Assembly (NCBI GenBank): GCA_041569895.1
Contig: JBFFXF010000008.1
Coordinates: forward strand, 1 to 53,257
DNA from: JBFFXF01 sp041569895
Lineage (GTDB): Bacteria; Planctomycetota; UBA8108; JACQVS01
Direction: 5' to 3'
DNA length: 53,257 bases
Shown: positions 27,187 to 35,006 of the stretch, piece after piece
How positions within the stretch are numbered: position 1 is the first letter of the stretch
Layout of the letters: each line of letters begins with the position of its first letter
Program-made: the position numbers and the translations under genes
The notes under the pieces: model-generated
Seen by the model: the letters and a program-made list of their open reading frames with translations, nothing else
What the model was told of the DNA's origin: nothing
Databases searched by the model: none

Positions 27187-29959
27187 CAGGAACGCGTTTC
27201 CACAGCCGCCGGCGACCATCCACCGGAAGGTCAAGCACGGCTCCTTCAATCGCAGGGAGTTCATGAAGATGGCGGCGGGGACGGGCGCGGCGGTCGCGGC
27301 CACCGCGTTCCTGCCGAGCGAGTTCGTGCAGGCGCAGCGATTCCCGGGCACCGGTACCGTCACGGGCGGCACGCGGTTGCTCCAGGCGGCGTGCCCCTAC
27401 TGCGGCGTCGGCTGCGGCACGCTGATCAAGGTCGAGGGCGGCAAGGTCGTCGGCATGGTGCCCGACAAGAAGCACCCGACGAACCGCGGCATCCAGTGCA
27501 TCAAGGGTCTCAACGCGCACGAGCCGATCTACCGCGATCGCCTCACGAAGGTCCTGGTGCGCCGAGACATGAGCGATCCGCTGCGCGGGCATGTCTCCAG
27601 CACCAAGGGGCGGTTCGACGACAGCGTCTTCCGGGAGGTCTCCTACGACGACGCCGAGGAGATCGTCGCCGAGCGCATCGCCGAGATCATGCGCGAGAAG
27701 GGACCGAACCACGTCGGGCTGAACGGCTCCGGCCAGCTGACGATGGAGGCCCAGTGGATCGAGAACCTGCTGATGAAGGGCGTCATCGGCAGCAACTCGA
27801 TCGAGGCGAACGCGCGCATGTGCATGACGTCGGCCGTCACCGGGTACTTCCATTCCTACGGATCCGATGCGCCGCCGACCAGCTACGAGGACATCGAGGA
27901 GGCGGACTTCATCACGTTCTGGGGGCACAACGCGCGCGAGGCGCACCCGATCCTCTTCTGGCGCGTCGCCGACCACAAGGCGCGTCACGACATCCCGACG
28001 CTGGTCTCCGACCCGCGGCGGACCGGCACCGTGATCGGGCTCGAGGAGATCAACCCGCGGAACAGCTACCACGTCGCGACGCTCAACGGCGACATCAGCT
28101 ACCTGAACGCCATCGCGCACGTGCTGATGAGGAAGTACCCGCGCGCGTGCATGCCCGAGGAGTGGCTGGAGCGCCACACCAACAACTGGCAGGACTACCG
28201 CGACGGCGTGCTGGCGCGCTACTCCCCCGAGCAGGTCGTCGAACACATGCGCCGGCTCGACCGGGGACGGGTGACGGTCCAGACCATCGAGAACGTCGCC
28301 AGGACGTGGGCGGAAGCGTCGATTCGCGGCCGCGAGCGCGACCGCGGCGGCGTGCTGAGCTTCTGGGGCATCGGCTACAACCAGATGCTCCACGGACAGT
28401 ACAACACCATCAGCATCATCAACCTCCACCTGCTGACCGGCAACGTCGGCCGTCCCGGCTGCGGCAGCCACTCGCAGACCGGCCAGCCGAACGCCATGAG
28501 CGAGCGGCTGATGGGAGGACTCACGGGCCGCCTGCCTTTCAACCAGCCGCTGACGAACGTCGCGTGGCGTGACCACATCGCGGACGCCTGGCGCATCCCG
28601 CGCGAGCGGCTGCAACAGACCTCGGTGCTTCCGAACCCGGGGATGGTCGTCGGCATGATGGAGCGCGCCCTCAAGGACGAGCTCAGCGCGATGTTCTGGA
28701 TGTACACGACGCACGTCCACATGGCCGACCTCGACACGCTCGTCCGCCCGGCGCTGGAGAAGATGTTCGTCGTCGTCCAGGACATCTACCGCCACGCGCC
28801 GAACAACCTCTACGCCGACGTCATCTTCCCGGCGGCGACGTGGGGCGAGTGGACGGGCGGCACCTACATCCAGAGCGAGCGCCGCGTCTACGTCTGCGAC
28901 GGCACCAGCAATCCGCCGGAGAACTGCCGGCCGGACATGGACATGGCGATCGACAAGGGGAAGGTGCTCGCGAAGAAGCTCGGGCTCGACGCCGACGCGA
29001 TCTTCCCGTACGAGAAGAAGATCACCATGGGCAACGGCCTCAAGGCCTACGACCCGCAGGACGTCTTTCGTGACATCGTCAAGGCCAGCAAGGGCTCGGA
29101 CGCCGACCTCTCGGGCATCCTCGATGTCGAGCAGAGCGACGGCGTCGAGCCCTACGATCAGCTTCGGACGCTGCGCGGCATCCAGTGGCCCGCGCCGACC
29201 GCGGAGATCGCCAGGAAGGGCGGCACGCCGCGTCGCTACCTCGGCCAGGAGGGCTGGGCGGGACAGCCGTACGGCGACTTCAGCCACGCCGACGGCAAGG
29301 CCCGCTTCAAGCTGTGCGAGCAGGATTACACCAAGCTCGAGTCGGTGACGTCGCGGCTGATGGAATACGGTCACCGCGACCGTCCGGGACTCGGGCCGTT
29401 CCTGATCGACGACCTGGAGATCACCGGACCGAACCGGGGCCAGCCGAGGATCCTCGTCGAGGCGCGCGACGCCGGCCTGCCGCCCGAGCTGCCACACCTC
29501 GATGCGTACGACGACAGATCGCTGACGCTTCGCGACCACCGCGAGCGTGACCTCTATCCCTTCTGGCTCGGGCTCGGGGTCGTCTACGAGCACTTCCACA
29601 CCGCGAAGACCATCCGCGGCGCGACGACGACGAAGCTCGTGCCGGAACAGTACGTGGAGGTGAGCGAGGAGGACGCGAGGCGGTACGGACTGCGCGACGG
29701 CATGCAGGTGCGACTCGTCAGCCGCCGCGGCAGCTATCAGGCGCGGGTCTCGGTCGGCGAGCAGAGCCTCGTGCGCCCGGCGCGGACCGAGGTGCCGCCC
29801 GGCTACCTGTTCAGCCCGTGGAACCTGTCGGTCGCGGACAGCGCCGACCCGCGCCGGAACCGTTGGCTGGTCAACTCGACCAGCCACCGCGCCTGGGATC
29901 CCGTCAGCGGGCAGTGCGATTACAAGAAGCTCGCGGTGCGGATCGAGGTGGTTGGGTGA
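27179..29959 (+). CDS. napA: Periplasmic molybdopterin oxidoreductase, NapA-like (probable nitrate reductase)
   Basis: The product is about 926 residues. The Tat signal is FNRREFMKMAAGTGAAVAA. The 4Fe-4S site CPYCGVGCG plus the later Cys in QCIKG lies at about 72-105, and that Lys is the family's relay residue. The molybdenum-ligand Cys is in NARMCMTSAV (about 216) and is followed by Met, as in NapA. GQPNAMSERLMGG (about 440) keeps the Arg important for nitrate in NapA. LHLLTG and the C-terminal dinucleotide-binding fold (VRLVSRRGSY) are present. It is longer than NapA (about 830) with an insert near the C-terminal third. The ATG at 27179 is chosen over GTG 27176 because AAGGAG is 8 bases away. 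Nitrate is the best guess; another oxyanion is possible. No napB, C or D is nearby. Confidence 0.85.
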   Translation: MSDRNAFPQPPATIHRKVKHGSFNRREFMKMAAGTGAAVAATAFLPSEFVQAQRFPGTGTVTGGTRLLQAACPYCGVGCGTLIKVEGGKVVGMVPDKKHPTNRGIQCIKGLNAHEPIYRDRLTKVLVRRDMSDPLRGHVSSTKGRFDDSVFREVSYDDAEEIVAERIAEIMREKGPNHVGLNGSGQLTMEAQWIENLLMKGVIGSNSIEANARMCMTSAVTGYFHSYGSDAPPTSYEDIEEADFITFWGHNAREAHPILFWRVADHKARHDIPTLVSDPRRTGTVIGLEEINPRNSYHVATLNGDISYLNAIAHVLMRKYPRACMPEEWLERHTNNWQDYRDGVLARYSPEQVVEHMRRLDRGRVTVQTIENVARTWAEASIRGRERDRGGVLSFWGIGYNQMLHGQYNTISIINLHLLTGNVGRPGCGSHSQTGQPNAMSERLMGGLTGRLPFNQPLTNVAWRDHIADAWRIPRERLQQTSVLPNPGMVVGMMERALKDELSAMFWMYTTHVHMADLDTLVRPALEKMFVVVQDIYRHAPNNLYADVIFPAATWGEWTGGTYIQSERRVYVCDGTSNPPENCRPDMDMAIDKGKVLAKKLGLDADAIFPYEKKITMGNGLKAYDPQDVFRDIVKASKGSDADLSGILDVEQSDGVEPYDQLRTLRGIQWPAPTAEIARKGGTPRRYLGQEGWAGQPYGDFSHADGKARFKLCEQDYTKLESVTSRLMEYGHRDRPGLGPFLIDDLEITGPNRGQPRILVEARDAGLPPELPHLDAYDDRSLTLRDHRERDLYPFWLGLGVVYEHFHTAKTIRGATTTKLVPEQYVEVSEEDARRYGLRDGMQVRLVSRRGSYQARVSVGEQSLVRPARTEVPPGYLFSPWNLSVADSADPRRNRWLVNSTSHRAWDPVSGQCDYKKLAVRIEVVG

Positions 29960-30000
29960 CGTGCATTCGCGGGCACATCGACGACTGGTCGATCCGGAGA

Positions 30001-30092
30001 CGTTCCCGTGCCCGGTACCGTTCCCGAGGCGTGGGGACGGGGACGGGAACGGGAACGGGAACGGGAACGGGGACGGGGACGGGAACGAGAGG
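30001..30092. repeat. ACGGGN hexamer tract inside the nap-like operon
   Basis: Between the NapA-like gene and the first ferredoxin gene lie CGTTCCCGTGCCCGG and then about 30032-30090 of ACGGGA/ACGGGG units. The two arms are partly complementary, so the transcript could fold here. It is the only sizeable gap in an otherwise tightly packed operon. Confidence 0.9.
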
Positions 30093-30128
30093 AGCGAGGA
30101 GCATCGTGGAGAGCCCCTGGCTGAAGCC

Positions 30129-30731
30129 ATGAACCGGCGTGACTTCTTCAAGCAGGCGGCGTCGATCGGCGCGTCGATCGGGGGCTGCGCGTTCTTCGCC
30201 GGGCTGTTCGGCCCGTCGGGGACCGGTGTCGCGGCGCTGCGGCCACCGGGAGCGCTCTCCGAGGACGACTTCGTCTCGACGTGCATCCGCTGCCTGCGTT
30301 GCGTCGACGCCTGCCCGAACAGGGCGCTGACGCCGACGCCGACGGGTGGCGTCGACGGCGGCACGCCGACGATGCAGCCCCGCGTCGCCGCCTGCATGCT
30401 CTGCATGGACACCGACGGAGACTACCTCAAGTGCACCGAGGCGTGCCCGAGCGGCGCGCTGCGTCTGACGCGCAAGGACGCCGACGAGATCCGCGACACG
30501 GTGAAGATCGGCGTCGCGGAGATCGACACCGGTCTCTGCTACTCCTACAACAACTGGAGCTGCGGGGCCTGCTTCAGGGCCTGCCCGCTCGCCGGCGAGG
30601 CGCTGACGCTGGGGAACTGGGAGCGCCCCATCGTGCATCCGGACAAGTGTGTCGGCTGCGGCTGCTGCGAGCGCTCGTGCATCCGCTACCCGCACGCCAT
30701 CCGCGTCCGGCCCGTGGAGGACCGCCGATGA
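30129..30731 (+). CDS. napG: NapG-like Tat-exported ferredoxin
   Basis: The 200-residue product starts MNRRDFFKQAASIGASIGG, a twin-arginine signal. Four Cys groups for 4Fe-4S clusters follow: CIRCLRCVDACP, CMLC...CTEACP, CGACFRACP and CVGCGCCERSC. This is the NapG pattern of four clusters with PGALSEDDF before the first. NapG works with NapH to bring quinol electrons to periplasmic nitrate reductase. The ATG at 30129 is chosen because it starts the Tat signal; the open frame upstream only translates the hexamer tract. Its stop overlaps the next start (ATGA). No strong ribosome site is seen, perhaps because the repeat lies just upstream. Confidence 0.88.
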   Translation: MNRRDFFKQAASIGASIGGCAFFAGLFGPSGTGVAALRPPGALSEDDFVSTCIRCLRCVDACPNRALTPTPTGGVDGGTPTMQPRVAACMLCMDTDGDYLKCTEACPSGALRLTRKDADEIRDTVKIGVAEIDTGLCYSYNNWSCGACFRACPLAGEALTLGNWERPIVHPDKCVGCGCCERSCIRYPHAIRVRPVEDRR

Positions 30732-31465
30732 CCTGGCGACGATTCACTCGCAGGGGGGTGCTCAGGACCGCCGCTGTCGCGCTCGGGTTCGCGGCGGTGA
30801 GCGGTCTCATCCACCTCCTCGAGTGGACCGGCGTCGGGGAGTATCCGTTCGTCAGGCGTCCGTACGCGAGGCTGCGCGGCATCCTGAGGCCTCCCGGCGC
30901 GCTGCCGGAGCCCGAGTTCCTCGCCGCGTGCATCCGCTGCTACCGCTGTCAGGACGCGTGCGAGCCGGGAGCCATCCAGTTCTACACCGAGCGCGACGGC
31001 ATCCTCTATCACACGCCGTATGTCGACCCGGCGATCGCGGCGTGCACGCTGTGCGGCAAGTGCCAGCCGGAGTGCCCCACCGGCGCGCTCGTTCCGGTGG
31101 CCGACAGGCGCGATGTCGACATGGGGAGCGTCGAGCTCTTCGAGGAGCTCTGCCTGTCGCACAAGGCCAGACGAATCCGCGACGAGCAGGCGTTGCTGCG
31201 TGAGCTCGGCCGCGAGCCGACCGAGTCGGAGGCGGCAACCGAGCGCTGCGGCCCGTGCGGCGAGTGCTACATGGTCTGCCCGGTGCGCGGCAGCGCCATC
31301 CGGCTCGAGCCGGGGATGTTCCTCGCGCCGATCGTCTTTCCCGAGCACTGCGTCGGGTGCGGCCTGTGCGAGGAGATCTGCCGCGTCATGGTGCGGGGCG
31401 ATCCGGCGATCCGCGTCGTGCGCACGCGGATGCCGGTGACGCTCGCGGGAGGCGCAGCGTCATGA
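30728..31465 (+). CDS. Second NapG-like membrane-anchored or exported ferredoxin
   Basis: The 245-residue product starts at the ATG overlapping the previous stop. It opens with FTRRGVLRTAAVALGFAAV, a possible Tat signal or anchor. The cluster motifs are CIRCYRCQDACEPGAI, CTLCGKCQPECP, CGPCGECYMVCP and CVGCGLCEEICR, so four clusters. It resembles the first NapG-like protein (both have RPPGAL before the first cluster) and looks like an ancient duplicate. Nap operons often carry one NapG; two in a row suggests a longer electron wire or a second input. Its stop overlaps the NapH-like start (ATGA). Confidence 0.85.
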   Translation: MTWRRFTRRGVLRTAAVALGFAAVSGLIHLLEWTGVGEYPFVRRPYARLRGILRPPGALPEPEFLAACIRCYRCQDACEPGAIQFYTERDGILYHTPYVDPAIAACTLCGKCQPECPTGALVPVADRRDVDMGSVELFEELCLSHKARRIRDEQALLRELGREPTESEAATERCGPCGECYMVCPVRGSAIRLEPGMFLAPIVFPEHCVGCGLCEEICRVMVRGDPAIRVVRTRMPVTLAGGAAS

Positions 31466-33063
31466 AGCTCGCGATCAACAGACACACGGCGCTGCAGATC
31501 GTGCGTCGCTGCGTGCAGGGGTCCGTGATCCTGCTGGTCGCCGGGCTCGCACTGCTGAGCCTCTACGCGCACTACCGTGCGGCGCACGTCATCGAGGACG
31601 AGCAGCTGATGGCCGGCCTCCGGGGCGAGACGGCGGCGAAGCTCGTTCATCCGCTGGTCGACCGCCTCGAGGATCCGCAGGCGTTCCTCGACGCGAACAA
31701 GGGCACGGTGTGGTCGATGCGGCTGCTCGGCGTCAGCATCACCGATCCGCTCGCCGCGGCGGAGGCGGTCGCGACGACGAAACGGATCCACGTGCCGCTC
31801 CTGCTCTCCGTGATCATCCCGGTGCTGCTCACCGTGCTGCTCGGCAAGGTCTTCTGCAGCTGGATCTGTCCCGCCTACGTGCTCTTCGAGGTCGCCGGCA
31901 AGCTCCGCCGGCTCCTGCGCCTCGCGGAGATCAGGCCGGGAGAGGTGAAGTTCGCCCACGCGAACAAGTACGTCTTCCTGGTCATCGGGCTCGTCGTCGC
32001 GGCCATCGTCGCGACGCCGTTCTTCGCGCTCGTCTATCCGCCCGCGGTGATGAGCCGGGCGATTCACGCGTGGATCTTCGGCACCGAACTGGCCGGGATG
32101 ATCATCCTGCTGGGCATCGCGGTCGCCTTTGAGGTATTCGTGTCGCCCCGCTGGTGGTGCCGGTCCGTATGTCCCGGCGGGGCGCTCTACGGGATCCTCG
32201 GGTGGGCGCGGCCGGTGCGCGTGACGCTCGCGCGCGACGCGTGCACCGGCTGCCGCGCCTGCATCCCGGTCTGCGAGGCCGGGATCGACCCGATCACCGA
32301 GTCGAGCTCGATCGAGTGCGACAACTGCGCCGTCTGCCTCGGTCACTGCGAGCCGGGCGCGCTGAAGTTCACCATCGCGCCGCCCGATGCGCTGCGGGAG
32401 CGGCCCTCGCGGTCCCGGAAGGCGTCCGGCGCAGCAACGGCACATCGCGTCACCACCGCGCTCGTGGTCCTGCTGTCGATCCTCGCCACCGATCGGGCGC
32501 TCGGACACCACGTCCTCGGCCTGCCACACTACTCCTACAAGGAGAACTACCCGCAGCGGCCGACGCTCGAGTATCCGGCGACGACGGGACCGTACGACGT
32601 GCTCTTCACCTCCTATCCGGGCATGCCGACGCCGGGAGAGCCCGCCAACCTCGCGTTCTACGTCAAGGACCGCGAGCGCGGCGTCGTCTACGCGGCGCCG
32701 GTCACCGTCCGCGTGCTCGAGACGAGCACCTTCGGTGACAACCGGGTGATCGTCCCCGCCACCCGGGTGTTGCCGTTCGACAACCAGCACAAGATCCAGT
32801 GCACCTTTCCGCGAGACGCCGAATACGTCGTCGAGCTCTCGCTCGAGGTCGAGGGGCGCCAGGAGGTGATCCCCTTCCTCGTCGTCGCGGGCGAGCCGAC
32901 CGCGACGACGTCGATCGTGCTCGCCGCGATCTCGGCGTGCCTCGTCGTGTTCGTCGTCGCGAGAGCGGTGCAGAAGAAGCGCCAGCGTCGTCGTGGCGGC
33001 GGGGCGGCGCACCCCGAGCCGTTGAAGCGCACGACGGCGCCCGGAATGAGCTTCGAGGTATGA
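31462..33063 (+). CDS. napH: NapH-like membrane ferredoxin with C-terminal YtkA/FixH-like domain
   Basis: The 533-residue product has four or five membrane segments in residues 15-260. Two cytoplasm-facing CxxxCP motifs (CSWICP and CRSVCPGG), typical of NapH/NosR, are followed by two 4Fe-4S sites (CTGCRACIPVC and CDNCAVCLGHC). NapH is the quinol-oxidising partner of NapG. Unlike NapH (about 290 residues) it continues: a membrane segment, a 130-residue sheet domain (about 355-485) with PGMPTPGEPANLAFYVKD, resembling YtkA/FixH-like sandwiches, and a last membrane segment with a basic tail. That domain would face the periplasm. This fusion is unusual. The start overlaps the previous stop and the stop overlaps the next start. 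Confidence 0.85.
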   Translation: MKLAINRHTALQIVRRCVQGSVILLVAGLALLSLYAHYRAAHVIEDEQLMAGLRGETAAKLVHPLVDRLEDPQAFLDANKGTVWSMRLLGVSITDPLAAAEAVATTKRIHVPLLLSVIIPVLLTVLLGKVFCSWICPAYVLFEVAGKLRRLLRLAEIRPGEVKFAHANKYVFLVIGLVVAAIVATPFFALVYPPAVMSRAIHAWIFGTELAGMIILLGIAVAFEVFVSPRWWCRSVCPGGALYGILGWARPVRVTLARDACTGCRACIPVCEAGIDPITESSSIECDNCAVCLGHCEPGALKFTIAPPDALRERPSRSRKASGAATAHRVTTALVVLLSILATDRALGHHVLGLPHYSYKENYPQRPTLEYPATTGPYDVLFTSYPGMPTPGEPANLAFYVKDRERGVVYAAPVTVRVLETSTFGDNRVIVPATRVLPFDNQHKIQCTFPRDAEYVVELSLEVEGRQEVIPFLVVAGEPTATTSIVLAAISACLVVFVVARAVQKKRQRRRGGGAAHPEPLKRTTAPGMSFEV

Positions 33064-34979
33064 CGGTCATGCGAGCGCTGAAACTCTCGCTTCCCCTGCT
33101 TCTCCTCGCCGCGGTCGTCGTCGCGGTGTTGGCGTCGAGCGCTCCCGGGAGTCGGTCGACGTCGAGCATGGCGCGCACCGTGTGTCCGCCGTGCAAGATG
33201 GAGATCAACCCGGCGTGGGACATCACGGCGACGCACGACGGCGCCACCTACCTCTTCTGCACGGGGCGTTGCCGAGATCTCTTCGAGACCTCGCCGCAGC
33301 GGTACCTCGCCACGCGGTGTCTCGTCTGCGAGACGCCGGTCACCGCCGGGGAGACGTTCACCGCCACGTACCTCGGCGAGCCCTACGAGCTCTGCAGCGA
33401 GGAGCACCGCGTGGAGTTCAAGAGCGATCCCGCCGCCTACTTCATGCACACGATGTGGGGCATCCCGACGTGGCTCTACTACGCGTCGATCGCGATCGTG
33501 CTCGTGGTGAGCTTCGGGCTCTTCGACCTCCTCGGCCGGCGCGCCGGCGCCCAGGGATTCGCCGGCGAGCGACCGCGCGTCGATCTGCTCCAGAGACCGT
33601 GGATTCGCGCCCTGCTCGCGTCGCGTTCCTTCCGCTTCGCGCTCCAGGCGGGGGTCACCGGCATGTTCCTCCTCATCGTCGCCGCCGGGCTCTGGGGGAA
33701 CCAGAACCCGGCGCTCAACATCGCGCCGCTCCTGACGTGGACCGTCTGGTGGGGACTCCTCCCGGTGCTGATCCTCGTCGCCGGCAAGGTGTGGTGCTAC
33801 GTCTGCCCGTGGGATGCGGTCGCCGGCTGGACGGAGAAGCTCGCGCTGTGGCGCAAGCGGGAGGGGATCGGCCTCGGACTGCGCTGGCCGCGCATCGTGC
33901 GCAACATCTCGATCGCGACCATCCTCTTCGTCGGCCTCACCTGGGTCGAGCTCGGGTTCGGGGTCACCATGAAGCCGCGCGTGACGGCGTACCTGGCGAT
34001 CGCCATGCTCCTGCTCGCCGTCGGATCGGCGCTGCTCTTCGAGCGCAAGAGCTTCTGCCGCTACGGCTGCCTGGTCGGTCGGGTGAGCGGTCTCTACGCC
34101 CTCTTCGGAGGCGCCGAGGTGCGGTCGCGGAGCGCCGAGACGTGCCTGGAGTGCCGCACCAAGGAGTGCGTACGCGGCAGCGAGACGGCGTACGGCTGTC
34201 CGACGTTCCTCTACCCGGGCAAGCTCGACACCAACACCTACTGCATTCAGTGCATGGAGTGCGTGCAGGCGTGTCCCCACGACAACCTCGCGTACAACGT
34301 GCGGCCGCTCGGCAGCGACCTCGCCGTCGAGGGCAAGCCCCGCAGCGACGAGGCCTACCTCGCGCTGCTGATGCTGTCGATCACGGGATTCCACGGCCTG
34401 ACGATGACGCCGGTCTGGCAGCAACTGGTCGACGCCATCCGCGCCGAGTCCGGGACGGGGCGCGTGCTGGGGTTCTCGATCGGCATGGCGGCGATCATGC
34501 TGGCCCCGATCGCGGTCTACGCGGCCCTGGTGGCGATATCGAGGCGCCTCGGTGAATCGCGCGCGCGGCGTCCGCTCTCCTACCGCGATTACTTCATCCG
34601 CTACGCCTACGCGCTGCTGCCGATCGCGCTCTTCTACCACATCGCGCACAACCTCGAGCACCTGCTGATGGAGGGCCCGAAGGTCGTCGCCCTGGCGTCC
34701 GACCCGTTCGGGTGGAACTGGAACCTCTTCGGCACTGCCGGCTGGACGGTGCCGCCGCTGGTCTCCCTCGAGCATCTCTGGCTGCTGCAGGCCTTCCTCG
34801 TGCTGGTCGGACACGTGTACAGCCTGTGGGTGGCGCAGCGCACGTCGCTGCGACTCTTCGGCTCCTCCCGCGCGGCCTTCCGCAGCCAGATCCCGATGCT
34901 GATCGGCATGGTGCTCTTCAGCATCTTCAGCCTTTGGCTGCTGAAACAGCCGATGGAGATGCGCACCTCGGCGATGTAG
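33060..34979 (+). CDS. Polyferredoxin membrane protein (NosR/NapH-like) with two YHS-type metal domains
   Basis: The 639-residue product starts at the ATG overlapping the previous stop. After an N-terminal membrane segment come two YHS/TRASH-like zinc or copper sites: CPPCKMEINP...YLFCTGRCRDLF and CLVCETPVTAG...YELCSEEHRVEF, each ending in a P(A/Q)xYF/L turn. Then follow a multi-spanning NosR/NapH-type core with CYVCPWD and CRYGCLVG, and two Fe-S sites (CLECRTKECVRG and CIQCMECVQACP). Several more membrane segments carry histidines (HNLEH, LEHLW). NosR/NapH relatives move electrons across the membrane. The YHS pair suggests metal sensing or delivery. It is the last gene of the operon. I know of no standard name. 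Confidence 0.8.
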   Translation: MTVMRALKLSLPLLLLAAVVVAVLASSAPGSRSTSSMARTVCPPCKMEINPAWDITATHDGATYLFCTGRCRDLFETSPQRYLATRCLVCETPVTAGETFTATYLGEPYELCSEEHRVEFKSDPAAYFMHTMWGIPTWLYYASIAIVLVVSFGLFDLLGRRAGAQGFAGERPRVDLLQRPWIRALLASRSFRFALQAGVTGMFLLIVAAGLWGNQNPALNIAPLLTWTVWWGLLPVLILVAGKVWCYVCPWDAVAGWTEKLALWRKREGIGLGLRWPRIVRNISIATILFVGLTWVELGFGVTMKPRVTAYLAIAMLLLAVGSALLFERKSFCRYGCLVGRVSGLYALFGGAEVRSRSAETCLECRTKECVRGSETAYGCPTFLYPGKLDTNTYCIQCMECVQACPHDNLAYNVRPLGSDLAVEGKPRSDEAYLALLMLSITGFHGLTMTPVWQQLVDAIRAESGTGRVLGFSIGMAAIMLAPIAVYAALVAISRRLGESRARRPLSYRDYFIRYAYALLPIALFYHIAHNLEHLLMEGPKVVALASDPFGWNWNLFGTAGWTVPPLVSLEHLWLLQAFLVLVGHVYSLWVAQRTSLRLFGSSRAAFRSQIPMLIGMVLFSIFSLWLLKQPMEMRTSAM

Positions 34980-34984
34980 CCTTG

Positions 34985-35006
34985 TCGGGGATGAGACGAT
35001 CCCCGA
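34985..35006 (+). terminator. Perfect 8-bp hairpin after the nap-like operon
   Basis: TCGGGGAT (34985-34992) pairs with ATCCCCGA (34999-35006) over a 6-base loop, starting six bases past the operon's last stop. No T-run follows. It may be a terminator or mRNA end. It contains the ATG (34991) proposed for the next gene, which makes that start uncertain. Confidence 0.5.

Noticed and set aside
29952..30128. N-terminal extension of the NapG-like gene through the repeat
   Set aside because: It would put 59 residues including GNGNGN in front of the Tat signal, which must be near the N terminus.
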